From Thermanaerothrix solaris (GTDB taxonomy: Bacteria > Chloroflexota > Anaerolineae > Anaerolineales > Anaerolineaceae), in the NCBI RefSeq assembly GCF_032334255.1, contig NZ_JAUHMF010000002.1, forward strand, positions 806,001 through 870,000: a DNA stretch of 64,000 nt, in the 5' to 3' direction. A model generated the notes under the pieces. It worked only from the letters and a program-made list of their open reading frames with translations, had not been told where the DNA came from and searched no databases. Positions 32,101 to 40,380 of this stretch are shown in pieces (within the stretch, counting starts at the first letter, position 1; each line of letters begins with the position of its first letter). The translations under genes and the position numbers were made by a program.

Positions 32101-35100
32101 GCGCCGCTCTGGACACCTTGAGCCTTTTCGCCGCCCAGGCTGCATTAGTGATCGCACGTCATCGTCATCTTCAAGATTTACAACAACGCTTGGCCCATTA
32201 TGAGGCATTGCAAATTGAAGAAACGCGTCGGCGTGAGAGCCTGCGATGGCGGCGTGTGCGAGAGGGCTTTACGGTTATGGAAGAGGCCTCTCGTCAGAGT
32301 AGCGTTGAGGGCGTATTGCGTAGCGTTGCTCATCAGTGGTTGGAGCGTTTAGAGGGAATGGCAGCCTTAATTGCCGAACAGCGCCCTTCTGGCCCCCATT
32401 TATGGGAGGTCATTGGCACTCAGCCACCAAATTTGAATCCGCAAGCCCTGTTAGGTCAGCGCAATCCCCTCCTTCAGGCTTTGAACGAAGGAATACCATT
32501 AATGGTAGCAGATGTTCACGAGGAACCGGCGTGGCAAAATAGTCCACTATTGCAGGGGTGGGGGGCACAAGCCTTTCTAACGCTGGTATTTGAACCTAGC
32601 GCGGGGCGACGAATAGGGGTGTTGGTGTTGATAGATCATCCATTGCCATCCTTTGAGGGAGAGGATATTGGCTTTTACACCCAATTCTCGCGCCAGATTA
32701 GCATTACGTTGCAAAATCTTGAACTATTGGAAGGGGCGCGTCGTCGTCTGCATGAGGTTAACTTGCTCTTGGATTACAGCCGAAAATTGGGGAGTCTAAG
32801 CGAAACCGATTTACTGCAGGCACTATGTACAACCGTATTGGAGGTCATTCCAGAAGCCGAGGCGGCTTGGGTGGCGCTATGGGAGCCGCGGGAAGAGGTG
32901 TTAATCCCTCGCGCAGTGTGTGGTTATGCCGATGAGACCGCCTTAAGGCAGGTTCGCTTTGCGGTTGAATATCAAAATGATGCCATCCTGACCCAAGCCT
33001 TTCAGCAGGGGCAAGCGGTGTGTATTGATGAGGTTAACTTTGTCCGAGATTATGCCTTGAGCGGGGAGGATTTGTTACTCTATCGGCATGCCAACCAGGG
33101 AAAACTGCCGTTATCCACGCTGGTGTTACCTTTAGGTAGCGGAGAGCGAGTGTTAGGGGTACTGGTCGTTGAGAACTTCAGCCAAAATGCGGTTTTTACC
33201 CCGGAGCATCAGACGTTAGCTCATTCCCTGGCGCAGCAAACGCTTCTGGCTTTGGAAAATGCCCGTCTGTTCCAGGCAGCGGGGCGGCGTTTAGAGCAAC
33301 TTCAGGCGCTCACTCAGGCTTCGGCACGTCTCTCGGCCAGTCTCAATGAAGAAGAGGCAATCTCGGCTCTGATGAACGCATTGGGAGACGTGATCACATA
33401 TGATACTGCTGCTCTCTGGCTACGCGAGGGTGATGTTTTGCGCTTGGTCGCGGCACAGGGTTTTGCTGATCATGAGCAACGCGTGGGTTTGGAAGTGCGG
33501 CTGGAAGATAGCCGTCTATTCCAGGCGATGCGCGAGCAGGGGCAGCCAATTTTAGTGGCAGATATTCGTCGAGACGAACGCTTTCCGCGCTTTCTGGAGC
33601 CGGAGCGTTTATGTTGGTTGGGATTGCCTCTTCTGGTTCAGGCCGACTTTATCGGTGTATTGGCTTTGGAGAAGGCTGAAGCGGGTTATTACTCCTCTGA
33701 AGATGTGCAGGTGGGGGCAACCTTTGCCAGCCAAGCGGCGTTGGCGTTGGCGAAGGCGCGCCTGCTAGAAGATAGCCGGCGGCGCGCCGTGGAATTAGAC
33801 CAACGTTCAGAACGTTTGGCACTGCTGTATAACCTCTCCAATGAATTAGGGGCTTCCCTGGATTCGGCGCACATCCTGAGCCTTACCATGCAACGCTTAC
33901 GAGATGCGTTGGGCGCCGACATGGGGGCAGTGCTGACTTGGGAGGAGGGAAAAGTCTCTTTGGCGCTACTTACCCCGCCGGAGGAAGCGACATTACCTCA
34001 ACCCTTACCCAACCTCCTGCTTTTTGAACGCTTGCAGGAAACGCGTGGGATATATATTGTGGGGGACATTCACGGCGAGATGGAGATGATTGAGTTGATT
34101 CGCGCATGGCCGACACTGGCAACAATGCGTTCTCTTATCATGGTGCCCCTGGCGAGTGCTCAGGTGATGCAGGGATGGGTCGTGTTGACTTATGCTCAGG
34201 AGCATCGCTTTGCCTCGCCAGAATTGGAACTGGCGCGAACGATTTGCAATCAAGCCGCGGTGGCTTTGCAAAACGCCCGCTTGTTTGCCGAAACACGTGC
34301 CCTCAAAGAGGATCTAGAGCAACGAGTCGCCTTGCGTACGGCCGAACTGCAACAGGCGAACCTGGAGACGCAAACTCTCTTGCGTGTGATCACAGAACTC
34401 TCGGCCAGCCTGGATATCCATCAGGTGTTGACCCGGGCCCTAGAGGTGCTCAATCAAGCCCTCGATGTGGAGGCCAGCCTGGTTCAGTTGATGCAAGGTG
34501 AAGGTTTCCTGCGCATGGTGCCTGACCTGGGCCTGGAGCCGAAGGCCCTAATTGAGGCCGTCAAACCGCTACACCAGCGTGTGGTGAATCAACGCTCGCC
34601 TCTGTATTGGGATAATCTTGGCGCGCGCGAGGATGAGGAGACCAACGTTTTACGCGCTATTGGCGTGCAGGCCGTTTTGAGCGTCCCTCTGATTTTGGGT
34701 GAAGAGGTGCTTGGTTCACTGTTCCTGATTCACCGCCAACCAGGACACTTCCGGGAAATGCACATCCATTTAGCTCAGGCCATTGCGCGCCAGATGAGCA
34801 TCACCCTGAGCAATGCTGAACTCTTTGGGCTGATCCGCGATCAGGCAGAGAGTTTGGGGCAGATGGTGCGCGAACAGCAAATTGAAGCCAGTCGCTCGCG
34901 GGCAATTCTCGAAGCCGTGGCTGATGGGGTCATGGTGACTGATGCTGATCTGCGTATTACGCTGTTTAACGCTTCGGCGGAGCGTATATTGGGCTTGCAG
35001 GCAAACCTGGTGCTCAATCAATCCCTGGAGCGTTTTAGCGGCCTTTTTGGTGAAGCTGGCCATGCCTGGGTGCAGACGATTCAACGTTGGTCGGAGCAGG

Positions 35101-35960
35101 CTGAGGCGGCAGATGCCAGCGAAACGTTTGCCGGTCAAATGGTGCTGGAAGACCAGCGGGTGGTGGCCATACACGTTGCCCCGGTCTTCTGGCGTGATCA
35201 CTTCTTGGGCACGGTTTCGATTTTCCGTGATGTGACGTATCAGGTACAGGTGGATCGTCTAAAGTCAGAATTCCTGGCTAATGTTAGTCACGAATTGCGC
35301 ACTCCTCTCACCGCGATCAAAGGCTATGTGGATGTCATGCTGATGGGCGCGGCGGGAACCATTACCGAATCTCAACAGCGATTCCTGCGCATCGTCAAAG
35401 AGAATGCAGAGCGACTGATTCGAGTGGTGAATGACCTGCTGGATGTTTCGCGCATTGAGGCTGGGCGCGTGGAACTCAATCGGGCGGCTTTTGATTTGGC
35501 TGAAGTGGTGAGAGAGGGTTTGCAGGCGATGCAAGCGCGTGCTCGGGAAGAATCCCGTAACCTGATTTTTGAACTCGACCTGGCGCCTACTTTACCGCCA
35601 GTTTATGGCGACCGAGAACGGGTGCGCCAAATTGTGGAAAGCCTGCTGTCCAACAGTTATCATTACACCCCGGATCAGGGGCGCATCATGCTCAGAGTTT
35701 ACCCAATAAGCGAACACGAGGTGCAAGTGGATGTGCGAGATACCGGGATTGGCATCCCCATTGAAGATCAGCCGCGCATTTTTGAACGTTTCTACCGCGG
35801 TAATAACCCCTTGGTGATGGCGAAAGCCGGCACCGGCTTAGGGTTAGCTCTGGCAAAAATCCTGGTCGAGATGCAGGGCGGACGAATCTGGTTCACCAGC
35901 AGTGGTATTCCGGGAGAGGGGAGCACCTTCTCGTTTACTTTACCGATTGCGGAGCGTTGA
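29103..35960 (+). CDS. Giant hybrid sensor histidine kinase with about ten GAF domains
   Basis: 2285 residues. One N-terminal membrane helix (residues 5-28) is followed by a PAS-like domain (about 45-130). Then about ten GAF domains occur in series (each starting with a pattern like ASLDLNETLQAVLDSLERLL; starts near 170, 340, 510, 690, 850, 1065, 1225, 1405, 1575 and 1760), with coiled-coil linkers between. A second PAS (about 1930-2040, ILEAVADGVMVTDADLRITLFN) precedes HisKA with His2063 in NVSHELRTPLTAIKG. The HATPase has DTGIGIP, FERFYRG and GTGLGLALAK. GAF domains bind small ligands or chromophores, so this is a multi-input cytoplasmic sensor tethered to the membrane. Receivers before and after it are likely partners. 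The repeats probably arose by internal duplication. Confidence 0.9.
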   Translation: MSPATLFWGVLFVLVGAVAWGATRWLMRTLPGARLTSRSVVAIENERGDGLSEAVIVIQPGGRVTWLNESARTLFDLPADTHPNLEMLARKVRPPELFLGLCAHGGQDLVTLGGRTVEVRVLATPLDGQAYRLVWLREANLASELARESALPAQTLQTFLQLTQAIAASLDLNETLQAVLDSLERLLPADIWEITLWDAEAGVLWPYRRLAGHRLERVPRGYALDEGYSGYLARTRRPLLLSRVEERSDLHQAIDRQSYPLRSYMGVPLIVGKELIGTLELGSLTPDHFQPPDLELLRLISGQAAIAIHHALLYRQEQRRATELAGLAQFAQAFGSVRDPRELFERLINSILPLLPVNILGFLVFNENTRRLEAQAPFIGLPPEFLDMYRVPVGANSPLERALLEQDVLITENAVEDSRWHELGLHHLAVAAGLRETVLVPLASVGRILGYMQASNRLNGGMFTQDEIRLMMIIANQAAPIIENATLVQQSRQRAQRAEALRRIASLASSAATLDEILKYSLQELVRLLRADCAAIFLLNTNRTALELHRFSYFGEVVRDGGVIPRLLVDDPQFPFTVTGSQDALHSGRLSFETTLIPYYQHLRQTWEVESVVVVPLVVRNEGIGEIWVGSRRPEQFDHADLQLMFTAAGQLAGVVEQATLRAQTDETLRQRLEQLTALNRITRELSTSLDLEHLMEIVYEEALRITRADCGSLILFDLQRASQGNKWPLRLNLGEPIPTELGALERQALQTGLPVNVNGEEISSDTVALLHEGITSLLIVPIFYRQYPAGLIHLHARQVNHFGSAVTEVVQSLAAQASVVLSNALQYEEQVQRSELVRRQLETFAELYRVSSFLWPDQSLEDALAAIARAITQATPFRAVLISVYDPEKAHLVRKISRGLTPEQWEEVRQRTLPWSALEAVLRPEFRLDTLYYIPADRTPVLPDSIHWVNVMRPEDELPVTEDMWHPDDLLLAPLYDDTGQPLGLISVDDPSDGRRPDRAALDTLSLFAAQAALVIARHRHLQDLQQRLAHYEALQIEETRRRESLRWRRVREGFTVMEEASRQSSVEGVLRSVAHQWLERLEGMAALIAEQRPSGPHLWEVIGTQPPNLNPQALLGQRNPLLQALNEGIPLMVADVHEEPAWQNSPLLQGWGAQAFLTLVFEPSAGRRIGVLVLIDHPLPSFEGEDIGFYTQFSRQISITLQNLELLEGARRRLHEVNLLLDYSRKLGSLSETDLLQALCTTVLEVIPEAEAAWVALWEPREEVLIPRAVCGYADETALRQVRFAVEYQNDAILTQAFQQGQAVCIDEVNFVRDYALSGEDLLLYRHANQGKLPLSTLVLPLGSGERVLGVLVVENFSQNAVFTPEHQTLAHSLAQQTLLALENARLFQAAGRRLEQLQALTQASARLSASLNEEEAISALMNALGDVITYDTAALWLREGDVLRLVAAQGFADHEQRVGLEVRLEDSRLFQAMREQGQPILVADIRRDERFPRFLEPERLCWLGLPLLVQADFIGVLALEKAEAGYYSSEDVQVGATFASQAALALAKARLLEDSRRRAVELDQRSERLALLYNLSNELGASLDSAHILSLTMQRLRDALGADMGAVLTWEEGKVSLALLTPPEEATLPQPLPNLLLFERLQETRGIYIVGDIHGEMEMIELIRAWPTLATMRSLIMVPLASAQVMQGWVVLTYAQEHRFASPELELARTICNQAAVALQNARLFAETRALKEDLEQRVALRTAELQQANLETQTLLRVITELSASLDIHQVLTRALEVLNQALDVEASLVQLMQGEGFLRMVPDLGLEPKALIEAVKPLHQRVVNQRSPLYWDNLGAREDEETNVLRAIGVQAVLSVPLILGEEVLGSLFLIHRQPGHFREMHIHLAQAIARQMSITLSNAELFGLIRDQAESLGQMVREQQIEASRSRAILEAVADGVMVTDADLRITLFNASAERILGLQANLVLNQSLERFSGLFGEAGHAWVQTIQRWSEQAEAADASETFAGQMVLEDQRVVAIHVAPVFWRDHFLGTVSIFRDVTYQVQVDRLKSEFLANVSHELRTPLTAIKGYVDVMLMGAAGTITESQQRFLRIVKENAERLIRVVNDLLDVSRIEAGRVELNRAAFDLAEVVREGLQAMQARAREESRNLIFELDLAPTLPPVYGDRERVRQIVESLLSNSYHYTPDQGRIMLRVYPISEHEVQVDVRDTGIGIPIEDQPRIFERFYRGNNPLVMAKAGTGLGLALAKILVEMQGGRIWFTSSGIPGEGSTFSFTLPIAER

Positions 35961-35969
35961 GGGAGTTCA

Positions 35970-36356
35970 ATGACCCACATCCTAGTGGCTGAAGACGAAC
36001 GTGATATCCGGGAACTGATTGCATTTACCCTGCGCTTTGCCGGGTATGAGGTTACAACCGTGAGCAACGGCGAGGAGGCCGTGCAGGCGGCGGCGCAGCT
36101 TCATCCGTCTTTAATTCTTATGGATGTGCGCATGCCGCGCATGGACGGCTATCAGGCCTGCCAGGCTCTCAAGGCCGACCCGGTGCTGAAAGACATCCCG
36201 GTGGTTTTTCTCTCGGCCAAAGGTCAAGAATCTGAGATTCAAGCCGGGCTGGCTGCTGGGGCAACAGATTATCTGCTTAAACCATTTGCTCCGGATGAAC
36301 TGACCCGGCGTGTGCGCGAATTGTTGGAGAAACGTCCACCAACGATGGGAACATGA
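35970..36356 (+). CDS. Single-domain response regulator (CheY-like)
   Basis: 128 residues consisting only of a receiver domain: acidic Asp9/Asp12 region, phospho-acceptor Asp52 in LILMDVRMPRMDG, Ser76 in FLSAKGQ, and Lys98 in DYLLKPF. No output domain follows, so it works by protein-protein contact or as a phosphate relay. It starts 9 bp after the kinase stop codon and its stop overlaps the hydrolase start by 4 bp, so it is almost certainly a substrate of the giant kinase. Confidence 0.9.
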   Translation: MTHILVAEDERDIRELIAFTLRFAGYEVTTVSNGEEAVQAAAQLHPSLILMDVRMPRMDGYQACQALKADPVLKDIPVVFLSAKGQESEIQAGLAAGATDYLLKPFAPDELTRRVRELLEKRPPTMGT

Positions 36357-37138
36357 GCGCGATCCTGCTGGAAGACGCTATTGTCCATTATGAAGTCCTT
36401 GGGCGAGGCCGCCCGGTCATCTTTCTGCATGGCTGGGTAGGTTCATGGCGTTATTGGATTCCGATGATGCAGGCAGTTTCATTGAATTATCGCGCCTATG
36501 CGCTGGATTTATGGGGTTTTGGGGACACGGCCAAGAACCGGTGCTATCGGTTGGATGATCAGGTTGAACTCCTGGTCGCTTTTATGGAGAAAATCGGGAT
36601 TCTCAAAATTGCACTTATTGGGCATGGACTAGGGGCTTTAGTCGGAATGCGCTTTGCGGCGCGCTATCCCGAGGCAGTGGATCGTCTAATGGCGGTTAGC
36701 CTGCCATTGGGCCGGGATCAGGTCAGTCATCGGCTGCGGAACACCAGCCCGGATGATTTGGCGCACTGGTTGCTCAGCGGCTCTCCTCTCACTGAGCCCG
36801 TGTTGACGGATGCGATTAAGACCGATCCCCAAGCCGTGCTCACCTCATTGGATGACTTAAGGGAGTTAAATCTGGTGAGCCTCTGGCAGGAGTTCCGTTT
36901 GCCTTGCTTGCTGGTCTATGGGTTGGATGATCCTTTGATCGAGCCAGCTTCCAATGAGCAGATTAATTCAATGCCCGAGAACATGCACCTGGTCTACTTT
37001 GAGAATGCTGGGCATTTTCCGATGTTGGATGATAGTAGCAAATTTAACCGCTTGACCAATGATTTTTTGGCCCTTCCGTCCGGGGAGAGCCCACGCCAGT
37101 TACAGCTCAAAGAGGAATGGAAGCGGCGGGTGCGCTGA
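36353..37138 (+). CDS. Alpha/beta-hydrolase-fold protein lacking the catalytic serine
   Basis: 261 residues with a full alpha/beta hydrolase fold: oxyanion segment FLHGWVGSWRYW, and a C-terminal acid/base pair in YGLDDPLIEP and NAGHFPMLDD. The nucleophile elbow, normally GHSxG, reads GHGLG (residues 90-94), so the nucleophile position (residue 92, codon GGA) is Gly. Hydrolase activity is therefore unlikely. Non-catalytic or slow members of this fold act as ligand sensors (plant strigolactone and karrikin receptors, bacterial RsbQ as a partner of a PAS phosphatase). Its start overlaps the CheY-like gene by 4 bp, tying it to the kinase system. Confidence 0.85.
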   Translation: MSAILLEDAIVHYEVLGRGRPVIFLHGWVGSWRYWIPMMQAVSLNYRAYALDLWGFGDTAKNRCYRLDDQVELLVAFMEKIGILKIALIGHGLGALVGMRFAARYPEAVDRLMAVSLPLGRDQVSHRLRNTSPDDLAHWLLSGSPLTEPVLTDAIKTDPQAVLTSLDDLRELNLVSLWQEFRLPCLLVYGLDDPLIEPASNEQINSMPENMHLVYFENAGHFPMLDDSSKFNRLTNDFLALPSGESPRQLQLKEEWKRRVR

Positions 37139-37206
37139 AGGAACACCTTGGCAACGCCGTGATATTTTGGGGTGAATTGAGCCTGCTTTGAACCTGGGGT
37201 ACCACA

Positions 37207-38532
37207 ATGACCATAACGGCACTACGTCACCGAGATCGCGTGCAGCGGGTTTTTTATCGCACGTTTCGGGCTTTACGCCATCGGAATTATCGCCTCTGGT
37301 TTACAGGGCAGTCCATCTCGTTGATCGGCACCTGGATGCAATCAGTTGCCCAGCAGGTGTTGGTCTATCGTCTGACCGGCTCAGCGGTGGCGCTGGGCAT
37401 GGTTAATTTTGTGGCCTTGATTCCATTGGTGCCGTTTTCGCTTTGGGGAGGGGCGGTTGCGGATCGTTTGCCCAAGCGCCAAGTGGTGTTGATAGCACAA
37501 ATTGTGATGATGGTGCAGGCGTTCATCCTGGCCGGACTAACTTGGAGCGGTTGGATTCGTATCGGGTATGTGTATGTGTTGGCTTTTATCCTGGGAGCCG
37601 CTAACGCCGTGGATATGCCAGCGCGCCAAGCGATGACGGTGGAGTTGGTGGAAGGCAAAGAGGATCTTACCAATGCTATTGGCCTAAACTCAGCCATGTT
37701 CAACCTGGCCCGCGCCGTTGGTCCGGCGTTGGCGGGTGGCCTGGTGGCGACAACGGGTGAGGCAACCGCATTTTTGATTAATGGATTGACGTTTGTAGCG
37801 GTTATCGCCAGTTTGTTGGCTATGCGGGATTTGCCTATCCCCGAAGCAGATCCTTCGGGCGCGCAAGATGGGAAGTACCTATGGCAGGGTTTGCGCTTCG
37901 CCTTAGGGCAGGAAGTTCCCCGCTTACTCATCGCCCTCGTGGCTTTAAGCGCTTTACTTTCCATGCCTTATACTACCTTGATGCCAGTTTTTGCCCAGCG
38001 AATATTGTTGGAAAGCGCGCGTCCAATCATAGCAGCCATGTGTGAAGGGCCTCTGGATGCCTTTTCGTGCCGTGCGCCTGAGGCATTGCCGCTGGGGTTG
38101 CTGTTGACGGCTGTGGGTGTGGGGGCGGTGCTGGCGGCACTAACGGTTTCGTCGTTCCCGGCGCGTACTCGCCGGGGAATGTGGCTAACTTTAGGTAGCC
38201 TTGGTTTCCCAAGTGCGCTGATTGCCTTCTCCTTTTCACGATCGTTTGTGCTCTCATTGAGTCTGATGTTTTTAGTCGGGTGGTTCTTCGTCCTCCAAAA
38301 CGCATTGGCGAATACCCTGCTTCAATTGCATACCCCAGATGCCTTCCGTGGGCGGGTAATGGCTGTTTATTCGATGACCGTTCAAGGAATGATGCGTTTG
38401 GGCGGCTTGCAGGCAGGATTGATGGCAGACCGTGTCGGCGCTCCCGCCGCGATTGGGATAGGCGCGTTGGTTTCACTGCTGTTTAGTGGGCTGGTGGCCT
38501 TATACCGTCCGACCCTACGGCAACTGAGGTGA
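37207..38532 (+). CDS. MFS transporter, MFS_3 family
   Basis: 441 residues with about twelve hydrophobic segments. The opening pattern ALRHRNYRLWFTGQSISLIGTWMQ, the loop motif GAVADRLPKRQVVL and NAVDMPARQAMTVELV are typical of MFS_3 proteins (EntS-like exporters). It follows the signalling operon by 68 bp in the same orientation and could be its transcriptional target or a read-through gene. A loop with three Cys residues near the middle (after IIAAMCEGPLDAFSCRAPEA) is unusual. The substrate is unknown. Confidence 0.85.
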   Translation: MTITALRHRDRVQRVFYRTFRALRHRNYRLWFTGQSISLIGTWMQSVAQQVLVYRLTGSAVALGMVNFVALIPLVPFSLWGGAVADRLPKRQVVLIAQIVMMVQAFILAGLTWSGWIRIGYVYVLAFILGAANAVDMPARQAMTVELVEGKEDLTNAIGLNSAMFNLARAVGPALAGGLVATTGEATAFLINGLTFVAVIASLLAMRDLPIPEADPSGAQDGKYLWQGLRFALGQEVPRLLIALVALSALLSMPYTTLMPVFAQRILLESARPIIAAMCEGPLDAFSCRAPEALPLGLLLTAVGVGAVLAALTVSSFPARTRRGMWLTLGSLGFPSALIAFSFSRSFVLSLSLMFLVGWFFVLQNALANTLLQLHTPDAFRGRVMAVYSMTVQGMMRLGGLQAGLMADRVGAPAAIGIGALVSLLFSGLVALYRPTLRQLR

Positions 38533-38534
38533 CC

Positions 38535-39437
38535 TTACGCCATGCCCACGATATTTTGTGCCAGAACATAGGTTTGGAGGTGGGCCTCAACCGTGAGCTC
38601 TATCGGTTGTGCATAACCCCCGGCCATGACCAAGACCACCGGGATGTTGTGTGCCGAACAGGCGTCTAGCACCATGCGGTCGCGTTGGGCTAATCCTTCC
38701 AGCGTTAAATCCAAACGTCCTAAGCGATCCGCAGCAAGAGGATCTGCGCCGGCGAGGTAAAGCACGATTTGAGGGCGAAAGTTCAGCACGGCTTTTATGC
38801 CCTCGTCCAGTGCAGCCAAGTAGGTAGCGTCATCGCAATGGTCAGGTAAACCGATATCGAGGGTAGAAGGCACCTTGCGAAAAGGGTAGTTCTTTTCCCC
38901 GTGTAGGCTAAGGGTGAAAATTTGTGAGTATGGCCCCAGGATGGCAGCAGTGCCGTTGCCTTGGTGCACATCCAGGTCTACCACCGCAATCCGGTGTACC
39001 CACCCGTGTTCGAGTAAGGCTATCGCTGTAACTGCCGCATCGTTAAACACGCAAAATCCCATCCCCTGGTCGGCCAGGGCGTGGTGAGTTCCACCGGCCA
39101 GGTTTCCGCTAAGGCCATCGCGTAAGGCGTGTTGAGCTGCTTGCCAGGTGCCTCCGACGCTCAATAACGAGCGCTGGGCCAGTTCGGGGCTCCAGGGCAA
39201 TCCAATTTGGCGTTCAATTTGGGATGGGAGAGTGCCTTCTAAGACCGCCTGGATATAGGCCGGTGTGTGGGCCAAAGCCAGAAGATCCAGCGGAATCGGT
39301 TCCGCCGGATGGAACCTTGCGGGGGGGATAATGTCTTGCTGAAGCAGGGCCTCGCGCAAAAGGCGGTATTTTTCCGCCGGGAAGCGATGCCCTGGAGGAA
39401 GGGGAAACTCGCAATGGTCTGAGTAGAAGATGTGCAT
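38535..39437 (-). CDS. Histone-deacetylase-family protein (class IV-like / AcuC superfamily)
   Basis: 300 residues with the zinc deacetylase motifs GGTHHA (catalytic His pair), DLDVHQGNGT (zinc Asp and His) and GADPLA (third zinc ligand), and an N-terminal CEFPLPPGHRFPAEKY typical of the short bacterial HDAC11-like group. Members remove acyl groups from polyamines, acetoin-related substrates or acyl-lysines. The substrate here is unknown. It stands alone and is convergent with the MFS gene (2 bp apart). Confidence 0.9.
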   Translation of the reverse strand: MHIFYSDHCEFPLPPGHRFPAEKYRLLREALLQQDIIPPARFHPAEPIPLDLLALAHTPAYIQAVLEGTLPSQIERQIGLPWSPELAQRSLLSVGGTWQAAQHALRDGLSGNLAGGTHHALADQGMGFCVFNDAAVTAIALLEHGWVHRIAVVDLDVHQGNGTAAILGPYSQIFTLSLHGEKNYPFRKVPSTLDIGLPDHCDDATYLAALDEGIKAVLNFRPQIVLYLAGADPLAADRLGRLDLTLEGLAQRDRMVLDACSAHNIPVVLVMAGGYAQPIELTVEAHLQTYVLAQNIVGMA

Positions 39438-39523
39438 GATTAACCCTTGGCAGCCATGACTAGAAGGGATTATAGTTATTTGAACGTCGAATGTCTATCC
39501 CTAGTTATGGAGGTGTCAAACCT

Positions 39524-39841
39524 ATGGAGAAGCGTTTTGGGGCTTTGCGTGTGATTGGAATTATCTTTAAGGTTTTGGGGGTGATTGTTTTCCTGATAGC
39601 CCTGATTGCGGCGGTGGCGGCTTTGGTTGGCGGGGCGGCCCGCATGCTTGGTCCGGGCGATTGGCGTTTCATGATGCGTGGCTTGGGGGTGTTGGGCAGC
39701 TTGTGGATCCTGCTTTGGGGCGCGATCAGTGCGGTCTTTCTCTATGGCATTGGAGAAGTGCTGGATCTATTGATCGCGGTGGAAGAAAACACCCGCGCCA
39801 CTCGCCTCTTGCTTGAACGTGAGCGCGGAAACACCCCTTAG
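39524..39841 (+). CDS. Small two-helix membrane protein (unknown)
   Basis: 105 residues from ATG 39524, which has GGAGGTG 8 nt upstream; an earlier ATG at 39491 lacks a site. Two strongly hydrophobic segments (about 12-36 and 57-81) are followed by a charged C-terminal helix (LLIAVEENTRATRLLLERERG) likely to sit in the cytoplasm. I do not recognise the family. It is monocistronic, with a hairpin just downstream. Confidence 0.65.
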   Translation: MEKRFGALRVIGIIFKVLGVIVFLIALIAAVAALVGGAARMLGPGDWRFMMRGLGVLGSLWILLWGAISAVFLYGIGEVLDLLIAVEENTRATRLLLERERGNTP

Positions 39842-39874
39842 GATGGTCTCGGTAGATATTCCGAAACTGAATGA

Positions 39875-39910
39875 ACCAAAGGCGTGTGATATTAGCGCAC
39901 GCCTTTGGTG
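39875..39910. terminator. Hairpin between convergent genes
   Basis: A perfect 12-bp stem (ACCAAAGGCGTG / CACGCCTTTGGT) with an 11-nt loop. The following T-runs are short on both strands, so it is a moderate terminator at best. It overlaps the last codons and the stop of the hemerythrin gene. Confidence 0.6.
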
Positions 39911-40293
39911 TTTAAAAATTGTCCATACCGCTTATCGCTATCGTAGATATGGTTTCTCAGCCAATCTTTGAGAAAATTCATGACTGTAATGGAGAGGGCG
40001 ATTTGGCCACTGCGGTACTTTTCCCGTAACTCCAGTACCTGTTGGGTCAATTCTTCATGTTGCTGACGGTGGATGGCGTAATCAGGATAGCCGTAGCGCA
40101 CCATTAGTGCTTCTTCAGAGGCAAAATGGGTGCGGGTATACTCTACCAATTCATCAAAGATGTCGTTGAGAACGGCGCGACCTTGGCCGGAACTCATTGC
40201 CTCATAGAGTTTCTGGGCAATGGCGAACAGGCGTTTGTGCTGGTCGTCATACTGTGCTACCCCAATACTGTAGATGGAGTTCCACTCAAACAT
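39892..40293 (-). CDS. Bacteriohemerythrin
   Basis: 133 residues forming a four-helix bundle. All seven di-iron ligands can be placed: His19 (DDQHKRLF), His56 and Glu60 (THFASEE), His75 and His79 (HRQQHEEL), His115 and Asp120 (LRNHIYDSDKRYG). Single-domain bacteriohemerythrins bind O2 reversibly and serve in oxygen delivery, sensing or detoxification, fitting an organism that meets oxygen occasionally. It is monocistronic with a GGGAGAG ribosome site. Confidence 0.9.
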   Translation of the reverse strand: MFEWNSIYSIGVAQYDDQHKRLFAIAQKLYEAMSSGQGRAVLNDIFDELVEYTRTHFASEEALMVRYGYPDYAIHRQQHEELTQQVLELREKYRSGQIALSITVMNFLKDWLRNHIYDSDKRYGQFLNTKGVR

Positions 40294-40380
40294 TATTTTG
40301 CTCTCCCTGATTCGTCTCTCTTTACTTATAAATTATCCTAAAAATCTGTTCGCATTCCATAAAACAGAGGTTAATTTGCC

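Noticed and set aside
37140..37206. Possible separate terminator and promoter before the second MFS gene
   Set aside because: No hairpin or convincing -10/-35 is visible in the 68-bp gap, so read-through from the signalling operon is the simpler reading.
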